Origin: Enoplolaimus lenunculus
Lineage: Eukaryota; Nematoda; Enoplea; Enoplida; Thoracostomopsidae
NCBI GenBank assembly: GCA_030248215.1
Contig: JASANG010002691.1
Location: 1-64,000 of the forward strand
Direction of reading: 5' to 3'
Length of the DNA stretch: 64,000 nucleotides
Within the stretch, counting starts at the first letter, position 1; each line of letters begins with the position of its first letter. Of the stretch, positions 1 through 12,098 are shown one piece after another. The notes below the pieces were generated by a model, which saw nothing but the letters and a program-made list of their open reading frames with translations, was not told where the DNA came from and did no database searches. The translations under genes were made by a program, and so were the position numbers.

Positions 1-480
1 ACATATATAGCAAAATATATACATATAAAGCTAACTTCTGCAATATATACCAATACCGATATCTGTATGCTGAATACAGGGTTACGGATTCGTAATTATC
101 GGATTCAGTGACCAAAGTTAGCCAGCAGATCATAATGTTTCATTGAAATATTGCAAAATTTCTGCAGGATGGAAGCCAGATGATGATCCACAAGGACTCT
201 ACAACCTAAACATTTTACCTCGCCACCCTAATAAGTTTCCACCTCGCTTGTAATCAGAGTGGAAATTTATGCGTGCATCTCATGTAATTTTTAGACCCTC
301 CTATCAGGTTGAGCTGGCTATGGGCCTGAATTATTAGATGAATTATTAGTTGTAGAACTCTCCACTTCCCAAAATTCCGGCATTTGCGGCAAAGAACCGG
401 TTTGGCACCGTCCTAAACTACTGAGAATCTACTAAAACCCGGTACCTAATAGCTCGAGAATCAATATTACCTCCACGCTG
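1..480. other. Non-coding, with a MITE fragment at about 222-328
   Basis: CGCTTGTAATCAGAG, ATGTAATTTTTAGACCCTCC and GGTTGAGCTGGCTATGGGCC are a reverse-oriented, single-ended fragment of the CAGGCCCGTAGCCAGCT family. Nothing else recognised. Confidence 0.5.
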
Positions 481-645
481 CAGGCCCGTAGCCAGCTCAG
501 CTTGCTAGGGGGGGCTAAAAAAATTTTCAGGAGGGGCATTCAATGGTTTTAATGACTTCAAGGTTAAAAATTTCTAAGGGGGGGGGGGCAAAATTTTTCC
601 ACAAGGGGCTGAGCCCCCCTAGCCTCTACCTTGGCTACAGGTCCG
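481..645 (+). mobile_element. CAGGCCCGTAGCCAGCT-family MITE
   Basis: Starts CAGGCCCGTAGCCAGCTCAG and ends CTTGGCTACAGGTCCG. Flanking octamers CCACGCTG and CCAAGCTG differ at one base, fitting an 8-bp target duplication as made by hAT-type transposases. Internal GGGGGG tracts. No coding capacity; an open frame crossing it is incidental. Confidence 0.75.
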
Positions 646-1935
646 CCAAGCTGAGACAAATATTTTCTCGCTCGATATGCTCGCTTGTAATAATTAGTTT
701 ATTTTATACTCTCCCGAAACGAAATCCTTGCTTCCATGGCGAAAAAAATATCAATCATGCAGATGCTGCAAAACCTCAAACACGAGTTCGAGCTCGCGAG
801 TAATAAAATGTTAACAGTTACATTGAAAATTGAAATTTTAAAAAGTAATTATTAATTAACAACGTTTTTGCTTCAAAACACTGAAGCGACGCGCTATCAA
901 CCACAACAGTCGTAAAATTGTCTCGTAAAATGTGTGAGGTTTAATGCTTGTCTTGTGTTCTTTTATCGTTCATTACAAGCCAGGAGCGCAGTTGTAGGAA
1001 ACGATAGATGCTTAGGCTCCCGAGTAATTATATTTTCAACTATTTTTTTGTTTATTTGATCAAGGAAGTTTTACAGATAGCGAATTATTTTTGAATAAAT
1101 ACCCTTGAGCATGTAAACTTGTTTTACGTGACGTGCGATTCAGCGGTGGATGTTTTCGAACGGCTTACTTTCTTTCAGCCAACAGCTCTCGTTTCGCTAA
1201 CCGAAATTAAGTAATGAAAGGTTCACGTTATAACTGCGCAGCATGAAACACGGTTTGTCTGCATTACAATAGCGGGTAACATTTTGTCTGCACGTTGATC
1301 CGCTATCCATTTCAACAAATTTTAATCATCTGCTGTCCTGATGTGACATTCACTGTCTTGGTGTTTGCTGAGGCCGTACGCAATAGTTTCACGAGCGAGA
1401 GAAAATTTTTCAACCCGCATCGTGCAGCAGGTTAATCAAAAACCTACAAACGTACGGTTTTTGCACTTTTCATTAGAAATTTCGAGAGCGCATATTTTCT
1501 ACCAGTATTCTACGAATTTTATTTATGTCAAATTTGACCGCTGGCCCAATGAGATGTGAACCGCTTGTGCGAGTACGCGTTTCGAACCACAAAACGCGGG
1601 ATTATTTTAGATGCCTAGGCGGATGTGAATGTTCACAGTTGGGGTCCACTCGTATGGCCTTATCGTTGCAGTGACCAACCTTCATTATACAAACAAATCA
1701 TATTCAAGGTATCGTAGAGTATATTAGGGGCCGCATTTTGCAATCTTTGATACTGTATCCACAAAAAGCGGCCTAGCAAATACTAAACCCAGCCTAAAAG
1801 CACTGTTTATTTGCTTAAGCCTTGCATTAATAGATGTGGAAGTTTGTATTAGCAATGAATTCTTTATGTATTTACCTAACGTACTTATTATATGTAGTAC
1901 CGTACTGAAAAATACTAATCTTGAATGTGTTTACT
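646..1935. other. Non-coding, nothing recognised
   Basis: Moderately AT-rich single-copy-looking DNA. The open frame at 1365-1559 has no domain, no codon-use signal and no splice context. Confidence 0.4.
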
Positions 1936-2090
1936 CGGGCCCGCAGCCAAGAAGGGCTCAGTGCCCTTGGAAAAAGTTTGGCGCCCCTATAAATATTTTA
2001 ACCTTGCTTGTAACTCATCAGAAACCCACCTTGTATGCCTCTCCTAAAAATCTTAGTCGCCCCGGGCAAGATGAGTTGGCTACGGGCGTG
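1936..2090 (-). mobile_element. CAGGCCCGTAGCCAGCT-family MITE, reverse copy
   Basis: Flanked by the identical octamer TGTTTACT on both sides (1928-1935 and 2091-2098). Right end ATGAGTTGGCTACGGGCGTG is the reverse complement of the family start; left end CGGGCCCGCAGCC. Confidence 0.82.
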
Positions 2091-2644
2091 TGTTTACTAA
2101 ACTGCGTCATGTCGGCTCTGACGAGACAATTAGACCCGAACGTTAACAAAAATTGTTCCGCTTGGTTGATCGTGTCCAATAGAAATCTACAGATAAAATG
2201 GTAATTTTAGTACCTACGATCGGATCTTAGTAGCATCCAGCGAACTTCGGTTAGAAGAAAACCTATGGAAGCTGTCCTTCTGATTCGAACTTCAGATGTG
2301 TTTTTGTTTGTATACTCAAGACAAATTTTGAAAATTGAAAAGAAAAACTACTAAAATCCAAGCTTTTCGGTTTCGAAATTGAAATTGCGACTAATATTCG
2401 GAAAGTTTTTGGAAAAAACAAGTTTCTTGAAAAACTATGTTAGTTTGACTGAAACAGTGATTTGCCCGTAATACCTTAAATCACATCATGGTTTCCAACA
2501 GCTAGCAGAAAACCAATACTGTAGGCTTTAGACTAACGCTTAGATTTTATTCTTACACCTTGGCTTAAATTTTGACTAACGATACTAACGTCCTGAAAGT
2601 AATATTTCTTCATAGGTTTATGCAAAAAATTCACCCAGGAGTTT

Positions 2645-2748
2645 TATATTGTAACAACGGTACAGTATTGGAAATGTAACAAAGGTACAGTATAGATGGT
2701 CGGCACACCAAGGAACGCCTTCCAATACTGTACCGTTGTTACAATATA
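2645..2748. repeat. Perfect 29-bp inverted repeat with 46-nt loop
   Basis: Arms 2645-2673 and 2720-2748 are exact reverse complements (core GTAACAACGGTACAGTATTG). The loop opens with a second, direct copy of part of the arm (GTAACAAAGGTACAGTATA). Weak pairing continues outward through AGGAG/CTCCT. Could be a young MITE or the end of one; a small RNA hairpin is the alternative. Confidence 0.9.
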
Positions 2749-3372
2749 GTTCTCCTAATCCTCTTGTGTCGGTTGACTTAAATTTGTGACAAAATTCATG
2801 AGTTGTCTCACTCCATTCAGATAGTAAATTATCCACAAAACTAAGCTAAAGAACACAGACTTTTATCTCGTCGAAGTTTTCAAACAAAGCTTCGACGAAT
2901 AAATAATTAATATCGTTGAAGAAAATGTTGAACGCGAAAAGCAAACTACAAAAAACATCCTTTCATTCAATCTTTAGCTGAGTTGCCAATATTTGACAGG
3001 AACCGTAATTGACTCTGAGATTGGGGGTTAACAGCCCCCCAAACGTTTTAACAAGATCACAAGTTTAGCTACTAGATTGTACGGGTATAGGCGTAGATTT
3101 TACACCGTGAAAATTTTGAAATAGCTTTCAGCACCCTTCCCCCTTGTTTTATAAAATTTACAAATGATTTGGTAGAATAAGCGATTTTTTAAAATTAAAA
3201 ATAACAAAGACTGATTTTGTGGCTTAAATTCAGTTTAGTAAAGCTTGTCTAGTTTGTTTTCAGCAAACTTGATGTCTTTGCTATCATTTGGCGTGGTCAA
3301 AGAAAGGCAAGCACAGGGTGAGCAAATGACGATAGTTATATTTTTTCGTGTTGAAGTTGTACGACGTACAAA
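2749..3372. other. Non-coding; short hairpin at 2868-2899
   Basis: TCGTCGAAGTTTT and AAAGCTTCGACGA pair across a short loop. Otherwise plain AT-rich DNA. Confidence 0.45.
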
Positions 3373-3648
3373 TACCCTCTAAATTCCGATGGGTTGATTC
3401 AGAGAGCGAATTGGACATTCCTGGTTATTTCTGAGTTAATAACAGCGAACATTACCTCGTTTTGATTTAATTCTGGATGTTGTTTAATTAACTCGAAATG
3501 AGCTGAATCAACTCCGAATTTCAAGCTCTGGTCACTAGGATTTAAATCATCTGAGAGTGTGGTAATATTCATCGTTTAACTGAGAAATAACCTGAAATAA
3601 CTAATCTCTCTCTGAGTTGATTACTCAACTCATAGAAATTTTACAGTG
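3373..3648. mobile_element. CACTGTAAATTC-family MITE
   Basis: Repeats the vocabulary of 11671-12098: GGTTATTTCTGAGTTAATAA, TGATTTAATTCTGG, AACTGAGAAATAACCTGAAA and TGAGTTGATTACTCAACTCA. Right end AAATTTTACAGTG matches the family TIR; left end is decayed. Confidence 0.65.
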
Positions 3649-3844
3649 CAAGCTTTTAGACGAAATTTTCGTTGCAATGTTGCAAAATATTTTGTTACAC
3701 ATCTGTTAATTATTCGCAAACCCGCATTATTCGGTGACCTACACTCCCGTCCAGGTTTTGTCACCTGACACCGATGCTGATGTGAAGCTGTTAAGATTGG
3801 TATTCACATATATTATGAAAATTTAATCAAAACATTTGATAGGC

Positions 3845-3920
3845 GCAAACTGAGAAATAACCAGAAATAACTAATTCCCTCTCTGAGTAGATATATCAAT
3901 TCATTGAAATTTACACTGTT
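3845..3920. mobile_element. Fragment of CACTGTAAATTC-family MITE
   Basis: AACTGAGAAATAACCAGAAA, TTCCCTCTCTGAGTAGAT and GAAATTTACACTG equal the right third of the element at 3373-3648. Confidence 0.65.
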
Positions 3921-6460
3921 ATTATGATCCAGGCACAAGCCGTGGGTATACTCCTAAAACACAGTTATGTTTCAACTATGTAGTATAATCTCATCACTTC
4001 AAATCATTAATAAACCCATTGTGCGAAAATTAGATGCAAAGTGTATTTTACGTGCGGAGCGCTAAAATTCTTTTACACTTCACATCATCGCAATTTAATA
4101 AAAATGGCAAAAAATCAACTCGTTTCGTTCAAAAATGGGGTTCCGGATGCCCTGCTCCCTGCCCTCCGACCAGGGACCTCGGGGCCGGCGGCGCTTTCGA
4201 CGACAGTGGCTGTTAGATAGGTTGCTGTTGGCAAATTCGAAAAACTTTACGCTACCCGAGTAAATTATGGTTAGAACCCACATATTCAATTTTTATCTGA
4301 AAAATACAATTGCGCCGCTTTTAAAAACGTGGGCCCTTGTTACTTTTAGGCAGGACCGGAGCAGCCAGCCCTCATACCACGTATTTGGGGGTGCACCCCT
4401 AAAGCGGCCCCCACCCTAACCGGTTGAAACAAAAAGCACTTAAATTTTAAAATGCGTTTGGCTTCTCGCTCGCGAGTTTGGTGCCCATCACTGTGGAATT
4501 TGGGTGGGAGCCCCCAAACCTGCCTGCTCCGGCGCTGCTTTTAAGGTCGCTGCTTTCTGGAGGGACAGCAAAAAGATTGGCTTAGGCTTAGTTTTTGCTC
4601 TTTTTCAACACCTAGGGTAGGCTTAAGTTTAGAAATACGCGTAACCTTGGCCACTAAATGGCACGAATCTACCACTTAAATTTGATTCTACAGCTTAGTG
4701 TTAAGTTTTGGTTCATCATCTTAAAACAGAAATATTGCTTAGACTATAGGGTTGGGGCCAGTTTTTTGTGGGGCCGCTGCTTAAATTGGACTACAAGGAC
4801 GTATCGACAATAAAAAAATCTGTTGCACCGGAAAATTTTGTGTTGATTTATACGTTAATAGTTGTAGTGAAACGGTCGCGAATCAATAATAAACACATGA
4901 ACTTAACCGTAAACTTTCGCGTTTCTTTGACAAATAATTCACATTTTTACAATAATAATAGTATTTATTGTTCTGCTGTGATTTAGAAGAATAAAAATGT
5001 ACTAAGCCTATTTATTTACACTAACTTTAAAACTATATTTAGTATTAGCTTTGAGTGTATAAATACATATAATATATACATATATCACGGTGTGACCGCT
5101 TATCCGAGTCCGGCTCCGGCAAAAAATCAACATCCGGCTACGGCAACAAATCGACATCCGGCTCCGGTATTTTAACTTGCCGGATATTACTTTTAAAAAT
5201 TTAGGTACACCATCATTCGTATTTATGCTAAGTACCATCGAACTGATTTAATTACTTTTCCATTTTAACTACACGATTCAGACATAAAACAGCATCAGTA
5301 ACCAATCGGCGACGCGCTTTAATCGAAATAGTTTTAGTTAATTTTTAGCAATACCCCCTTCTCGATCAGGGTGAAGATCAGATAAAATATGACCCGTGTG
5401 ATACTACATCGCGTTAACGTGGATTCGGGTCAAGTGTCAATCTCTATACGTATAATATAACCTTGGTAATAGTTATGATTTTTTGCGAGCAAGCGTAATA
5501 AACGAGAATATGTTTTCGATTTCTATAATCCAGCAAAATTGTTCTAAAGTGTGAAAATTTTACCTTTTTTCTGTTTCTACAGAAATTTCAACGAGATCTC
5601 ATTGTATACACGCCCGCGGTACGTAACATCAATCATCAGGTGGTGATAGGCCTTGCTACCAAGGTACAAAGCCGAACTGGAATATACTGGAATTGTAATC
5701 GGAATCGGAACTAGAAATTTTGTGACTGAACGGATAATTTGTATTGACAAATACAATGTTGATTTAGGGTGCCTGTTGGTTGGTAACAGTTTTCAAAAAG
5801 GTCGCATGAACAAATTGGCGATGATTTTTGATTCTGTAAAGTTAAACTACAAACAATTATTGATAAGTTACCTCTATTGATAAGTTACCTCCCTCATTGA
5901 AAGCAGTTTAATAGATAAATACACAATTTTTATGCAACGTATACACAACAAGTAATATTAAACATAAAATTGAACTCGCTTTGAATCGGAATTCTAACCG
6001 GAATCGGAATTCCGGGCTGCACCCTGCTCGTTACTTTTGAATTAAAAAAGAATCCATTATAGTCTGGGAACCGCTGGATAGGACACCCTTGAGTCAACCC
6101 GGAAAAAGTAAAAATAAAAATAAAAAAATTGAAAATTTTAGAAACAAAGACATTACGTTTGCTGTATTCTGAAATGTGTTCTTGTATTAAAATTGTAAGA
6201 AATATAACTATAATTTATATTCCAGACACTATACATAGTGATCGCAACACCAAATTCAAACAGTATTTAGTTCTGCACGAATTCATTACAGTCAAAATGA
6301 CAAAATATATAATTATAATGTGAAATTTCTTAAATACGAAATAGGAAGCGCAAGTTTCGTTTTAATGGATTCAGTTTGGTCGAATACATGTAAAATACTA
6401 GTGAAATATTGTGAAATATTGACGGCCACAGAGTCCTCGAGAGATCTCCGTACGCAGTCT
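3921..6460. other. Non-coding with TCCGGC repeats and degenerate TTAGGC traces
   Basis: 4570-4780 contains scattered GGCTTAGGCTTAG and a GGGGCC flank, a decayed TTAGGC-type element. 5096-5190 has a short tandem of about 29 bp (CATCCGGCTCCGGC, CATCCGGCTACGGCAAC). 5680-6030 is bracketed by GGAATCGGAAC and AACCGGAATCGGAATTCCGG. No gene recognised. Confidence 0.45.
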
Positions 6461-6669
6461 GGCCCGTGTAAAGATCAGGGGCGGAACGTTTTTCTGTGGG
6501 ACTACAATAGAATTAGCTTAAGCATTAGACTAAATTTTTTGATTGGCTTAGGCTTAGGCTTTAGGCTTACGAATATGCTCATTCTTACGCTTAGGCTTAG
6601 GCTTAAACTTAAGCTAAGGCTTTGGAACAAGCTTAAAATACTGTTTCGCCCATGTTTTTTATATTGGCC
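6461..6669 (+). mobile_element. TTAGGC-bearing MITE, GGCCCGTGTAAAGATCA subtype
   Basis: Starts GGCCCGTGTAAAGATCAGGG and ends in the decayed complement TTTATATTGGCC. Core carries GGCTTAGGCTTAGGCTT-like runs in one orientation. Flanking octamers CGCAGTCT and GACAGTCT match at six of eight positions. Confidence 0.75.
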
Positions 6670-7335
6670 GACAGTCTCGAGCTAGGTTCATGTAGACCCG
6701 CGATAGGACACAGTATAAAAAAGATTGTATTAAGGTATACACGCATTCTAAGCCATAACAATACGTGTTCGCACGGACTATCGGAAAAATACAAAAAAGT
6801 TAACATTTCAAATCAGATTTCATAACAACAGGTACAAATATTGAAAATCGATTTTGGCAAGGGTTACTTCGCGGTGTGTAACAATAGTGTAAGTAAGCAT
6901 ATTCCTAAGACTAAGCTAAAAGTCTAAGCCTGAGCCGCAGCGTAAGTATACGCCGATAACAAGAGCGTAGGCCTAAGCCTAAGCAAAAAATTAGACTAAG
7001 GCTAATTTTAATGCTGGAATTGCCGTAAGTTTTGAACAAATTCTTCTTGAACCAATGTTCCATTTTTGGCAGAGCCGGAGCCAAACATCAGTTTGGAAGC
7101 TGGTCACCATCTCATGAAATAATAATGCCAAGCCAGAAACACACAAAAGCATATATATAATAGGTTTGAATTGTAACAAACCAACAACCAGATAAATTTA
7201 TAAAAGTATTTGTGTGGTTGAGACCACCCGCTGAACAAACATTGTAGCACATGAATCGTTTTAAATTTCATACTATGTATCGTACAGTTTCAATAGCTCG
7301 CACTTAGGTTGACAAGTACTTAGGATTCGCTTCTG
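6670..7335. other. Non-coding with a TTAGGC-type MITE remnant at about 6880-7012
   Basis: The remnant reads AAGCATATTCCTAAGACTAA, TAGGCCTAAGCCTAAGC and AAAAAATTAGACTAAGGC. No ends are preserved. Nothing else recognised. Confidence 0.5.
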
Positions 7336-7527
7336 CAAACAAACAAACAAACAAACAAACAAACAAACAAACAAACAAACAAACAAACAGACAAACAAAC
7401 AAACAAACAAACAAACAAACAAACAAACAAACAAACAAGCAAGCAAGCAAAGAAACAAACACACAAACAAACAAAGAAACAAACAAACAAACAAAGAAAC
7501 AGACAAACAAACAAACAAACAAACAAC
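7336..7527. repeat. (CAAA)n microsatellite
   Basis: About 48 CAAA units with a few CAGA, CAAG and CAAC variants. Its opposite strand gives long Phe-Val-Cys-Leu open frames, which are artefacts of the repeat. Confidence 0.98.
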
Positions 7528-8325
7528 CAAGATACATTGTTCATAATTGGCAGATCGACGCACCGAAGGCTACTTGAATGAAGGTCGTGTAGCCAAAGGA
7601 CCATAGACCTTTACCCTATTAGAAACCCCCCGGCAACATGCAGCCAGTTTCTAAATTATGCTAAATGCGACCTGTCCCCAACGTAAATTTTTGCCCATTC
7701 ATACCAGGAAACGAGTGGATATTAATATTGCCGGTTACTGGAACCGGAACCGGATAGTGAATTTTGCACCGGAACCAGAGCCGGATGTTAACCGGATATA
7801 AGATCTAAATTTGTACACTGTTGGAAGTATTTGAGTTGTGCAAAACTATGTATTTATGGATTTAAGATCAACTGTTGGCGTCGACTTTTAATTCCATATC
7901 AGTGTCTTCTCTGGACTTGCCCGGAATTGCAGTCGCTGAAAACACAAGTATTTCGACGTTTAAAAAGCAGTTTTATGGTATTTAGGACCACAAGCGCAAG
8001 TATGTGGTTCCGGTAGGTTTATACCGAATACCGGTACCGGATACGGATGTCGGTTTTTGCCGGACATGAAATCCGGAACAGGATATTCGGTCCACCCCTG
8101 ATGCATACACGTCTCAGGCTAACGTATGCCCTTATTTTGATCGAAGTCTCGGCTGTCCGTTTCTGTTGAATTGAAAGTATTAAATTGAATTCCACTCATA
8201 TTTATTACATCCCCATTTTACCATTGAAAAATCCTGAATCCGTTGCGGTCTGCTGAAAGGTGATCATATGGTCGAAGACACAAATATGATTTGACATTTG
8301 TCCAGCCTAGTTACATTGCCATATT
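7528..8325. other. Non-coding; GGAACCGG-type repeat at about 7725-8098
   Basis: Bracketed by CCGGTTACTGGAACCGGAAC and GCCGGACATGAAATCCGGAA with an AT-rich core of about 250 bp; looks like a diffuse TIR element of the CCGG group. Confidence 0.5.
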
Positions 8326-8503
8326 GACCCATGCGACTTTTAGGACCGTAACTGTAGATTAAGCATATTCCTAAACCTAAGCTTACGCTTCGAACGAACT
8401 ACAAACCCAAGCCTTAATCTAAGCAAAAAATATAGCTTAAAATCTAACATAACTGCTTTATAGTCTCACCACAAATCGGTCGGTTCTAAAAGTAACATGG
8501 GTC
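8326..8503 (-). mobile_element. TTAGGC-bearing MITE, GGCCCATGTTACTTTTAGG subtype
   Basis: Ends GACCCATGCGACTTTTAGG and (complement) GACCCATGTTACTTTTAGA. Flanking octamers GCCATATT and GCCATACT. Core has CCTAAACCTAAGC in the GCCTAA orientation. Confidence 0.82.
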
Positions 8504-9805
8504 GCCATACTGAATCATTGTTAACGATTTCCCAAGACCAATTTTCAAATTAATGTTCATATTCCCGGCGCAGCTTTAAACTTTAACACAGCGTTTGCCT
8601 TGGAATACGATTTCGGCACAAGCCATATGAACATTAAAATAGGCTGTGTAACCCTGACCTGGTCTGTCTGAAATTATGTCGCAGTTATTGATTATAATTT
8701 AGAATAGATTTGACAGCTTTAAATTTAAAAATAACTTTAAACATTCACAGTAATATTTCTACAGTTAGCTTCGTTTTTCGTCGTCTAGACTTTTATCAAT
8801 TTCACAACGGCCTAAAGTGCTCAAACTGGCTGAAAAAATACTCTTGTTTTTGATTTTATTCTTAAATTCTAAAGAATGACAAATGAAAGCGAAACTGAAA
8901 AGTATATTTTTGATTGAAAAAGTTTTTCAAACTTTTTATTTTCATAACAATTCTCAGCACGTTTTCAATTTATTTGCCAGTTATTTCAAAGTATGAGCTT
9001 TTAAGTAGGGCTTATCTATGCCAGGGCTCGTGTTATGTATGTAGTACCTGGCGCTAATTGGTAATAAATGCATTTTGAATTTTGAGCCAGAAGACCAAAA
9101 TTTTGATCCTAATACAAATTTAAATGATTAGCACGTAGTAGCGTATCCAGAGGGGGTGCGGGATAACATTCGCCAGGCAGCCCCCCCCTGTCTGAAGTCT
9201 TTGGATCCGCCTCAGGTAGCGCGGCCGAGCTGAGCTACTTTACTGCAAACCCAAAGCCAAATGAGAAACCAGGGTGGTTCAGACCCCTCATAGAAAAATT
9301 ATGGTTCTCGTAGAAATAGCTTTTGCTGCTAAAAGGTGTTGTTCTGATGACTATCCTGTAATGTAGATGTGTAAAATTTACTATTGCAACTGGTCATAGG
9401 CATTATATTAATAAATAATGCTGCGCTATATATAATATATAGCGAAAAACTCGCGAGTGAAGCGACCGAAAAGCCAAACGCAATTTCAGTACTAAAAAAT
9501 ATTCACACAAATTATTTCTTTGATCCCTGCTGGGCGACCAAGGCCTGGAAGGACAGTCCTTGGATCCGCCAGTGACCAATTTATATTTGTTACAGTTGAG
9601 TGTCACGGTCTAATGCCTATCTGCACAACTGGGTATAGAGCATGAAGCTAATTCTCAGAATCTCTGCTGCAACTATGAACAACGTACGGCAAGAACTATA
9701 AGCCTTAAAGCAAAATAATGACAGAAATTGAGGGTGAACATAAATTATTTATACGCAGTTTGATGCTAATATATGCAAGATTTAACAAAAAAACAACGTA
9801 CATTC
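8504..9805. other. Non-coding with short GGATCCGCC fragments
   Basis: 9136-9215 (GCGTATCCAGAGGGGG to GGATCCGCCTCAG) and the end at about 9525-9575 (GGATCCGCCAGTG) belong to the CAGTGGCGGATCCAG group. 9430-9445 is a short AT palindrome. No gene recognised. Confidence 0.45.
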
Positions 9806-9962
9806 CAGGCCTGTACCCAGCTAACCTTTCTAGGGGAGCTAAAACATTTTAAGAGGCGAATGTTAAGGTATTCAGTGACACACAAGCGAGGTTAAATCTT
9901 TCCTAAAGGGGGGATTTTCCAGGAAGGGCTGAACCTCCTGGCCCCCTCTGGCATCGGGCCTG
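9806..9962 (+). mobile_element. CAGGCCCGTAGCCAGCT-family MITE
   Basis: CAGGCCTGTACCCAGCTAAC at the left, GGCATCGGGCCTG at the right, with the family's internal TTCTAGGGGAGCTAAAA and TCCAGGAAGGGCTGA. Target duplication not clear. Confidence 0.72.
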
Positions 9963-11046
9963 ACTGTATATGCGTAACTCGCGCTGTACCGAACGAAGGG
10001 TGGGATGCTCCGAATCCGAATTATTAGTGTTCAGTGGCACTGTCTCGCTAAACCATCGTTATTAACGACTTGCTAATTCTATCTTATACCCATACTATTT
10101 ATAATCGAAAAACATTTGGGAATGAGCTTGTACACAGAGGGGGGCCAAGAGGGCTCCGACATTCTGCGCAAGAATTTGGCTCTCCATACAAAATTTTCAA
10201 TCTTGCTAACTAAAGGTAGTTCATGTTCCCGTGGAAAGAGTCCCTTACGCCCAATGAATTCGAAATATAGTAGTTTTAAGTTTATGCTTAAGCTAAGTAA
10301 CAATATAGGTAATAACGTTGGGATGGGAGTAGTTAATTTGACTTTTACTTAAAAATAGCGTAAAATAAAGTAAACAAGCACCCAATATAAATACCTAATC
10401 CATGAATTTATGGGAACAAAATGGAAACCGAACCCAACACCTATGCCGTCCAGGCAATAATTAATCATTCACAACCCGTTTAAGGACTGTCGTAAACAGT
10501 TGAATGCCTTCACGCGGCAGGGACCGAACCTGGAACTCATTTCCAGAAAGTGTAAATTTAAATGCTGAATTTTTGTTAGCAAATACCGATGACAGAGGTT
10601 GTACTTTTAAAATGTAGTAAATTTTACGTATATGAAAACACCGTTTATTTTACCTTATATTACGGGAACTTTGAGGTAACTCTAGTATAATTCTTGCGTG
10701 CTTTTACACCAATGTCACGTCAGCCGACGGTTTATTGATATACGGTGTTTTCAGGAAAACATTAGCTGAAATGAAAACTAATTTCTTAAATTCCAACTCC
10801 GACTACAACTTCTACTACTACTATTTAGATCATAAATCAATTTTTGACTTTTTTCGCCTAAGAATAAACAAAATTTCATTCTCTTTTGATCAATTTAGAA
10901 ATGAAAATATGAAAAACTACTCCGGTTGCGGTTCGGTTCGGGTATCTTTGTATCTGGTCTCAGGTCATGGTTGGAGTCTTTGTGAGATATTTAGGAATTG
11001 CTAACAGTTTATACAAATCGAACGCAAAGCGAAAAATTTTAATCTA
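9963..11046. other. Non-coding, nothing recognised
   Basis: Contains two overlapping antiparallel short open frames at 10079-10352 with no domain or splice support. Confidence 0.4.
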
Positions 11047-11157
11047 CACTGCAAACAATGATTTGACTCAGGTGGAGTCGAATTTTGACTTAGTTTGTGT
11101 AGTCAGGAAAAGCCTATTTCGGAGAGTGTCAATTTGACTCACCATTTTTTGCAGTGT
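11047..11157. mobile_element. 111-bp MITE, CACTGCAAA type, TA-flanked
   Basis: CACTGCAAACAATGATTTGA and (complement) CACTGCAAAAAATGGTGAGT form the TIRs, with TA on both sides. Internal ACTCAGGTGGAGTCGAATTT matches the larger relative at 30526-30708. TA duplication and CACTGC ends suit the Tc1/mariner group. Confidence 0.8.
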
Positions 11158-11670
11158 ACAACAATTCATCGCCCGACAACTTGTCGTCCAACAGTGTTCT
11201 AAAGCCTATTAATATATCTAAGCATAGTCGTAAACGTAATTTTAAGCCGAAGTCTAAACATAATGATGCGTGACGACTTGTCGAAACGATGAAATTTCGG
11301 ATTACAAATTGTCGGGCGACAAATTCTTGTGATACCGAAAATTATGCGGTAGAAATATAATTTAGTAAAGACGAAAACCTAGATTTATGAGTCGCCGAAA
11401 CTAAGAAGGCCGATACTGCTGTGAACGGGGTTTAGTGGAAAGTTCATGAATCAAGTAGAATAGTTTAGCTTCACAATAATACGCGGAACCATATTAGGAT
11501 AGCTGTAACACTGTATACTCAATTAGTTTTTGTTTTCATTACAAAAATACAAGAGTTAATACTGTATAGGTTTATAAATACGACAGCTTCATTTTGCGCA
11601 GTCTTTAATTAGCAAAATATTGCGTGAAACGGAAAGCTAAGCTTCGCGTTGAAATAATTAGCGAAAACTA

Positions 11671-12098
11671 CACTGTAAATTCAAGTGAGTTGATTAATCA
11701 ACTGAGACAACGAATTAGTCATTTCTGGTTATTTCTGAGTTACAGTGGCGGATCCAGGACCTTAAAATGGGGGGGGGGGCAAAATTTCACAGGTAATAAA
11801 CTTACTTTTGACCCATACACGAACCACGAACTATTGTCACAAAATTGCTATTTAATTTTTGTCGAGATGCTGTTGGGAGGGCCACGGCCGGGGTGCCCCC
11901 CATGGATCCGCCATTGCTGAGTAAATATTAACAATAAACATTAACTGGACACTGAGCTGATTTAATTCCGGTTGAGTTGATTAATTAACTTAGAATAAGT
12001 TCAATCATTTTAGAATTCTAAGTTCTGAAAGATTTAATCCAGACTCAATAATTCAATCCATTCTGAATTAAAACCAATTTAGTGCGGAATTCACAATG
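11671..12098. mobile_element. CACTGTAAATTC-family MITE, TA-flanked, carrying a nested hAT MITE
   Basis: Left end TA-CACTGTAAATTC, right end (complement) CATTGTGAATTC before TA. Internal GAGTTGATTAATCAACT palindromes. The element at 11743-11916 sits inside it, so this one is older. Confidence 0.8.
11743..11916. mobile_element. hAT-type MITE CAGTGGCGGATCCAGG, nested
   Basis: TIRs CAGTGGCGGATCCAGG and (complement) CAATGGCGGATCCATGG. Flanking octamers CTGAGTTA and CTGAGTAA. The CAGTGGCGGATC start and 8-bp duplication are typical of hAT elements in many animals. Contains a G tract and GGGAGGGCCACGGCCGGGG; no coding capacity. Confidence 0.88.

Noticed and set aside
7273-7604. Three long minus-strand frames rich in Cys-Leu-Phe-Val (CLFVCLFVCLFV)
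   Set aside because: They are translations of the (CAAA)n microsatellite in different frames, not a membrane protein.
10500-10560. GGTTCGGTCCCTGCCGC on the minus strand as a tRNA or SINE B box
   Set aside because: No A box at the proper distance and no cloverleaf; single weak match.
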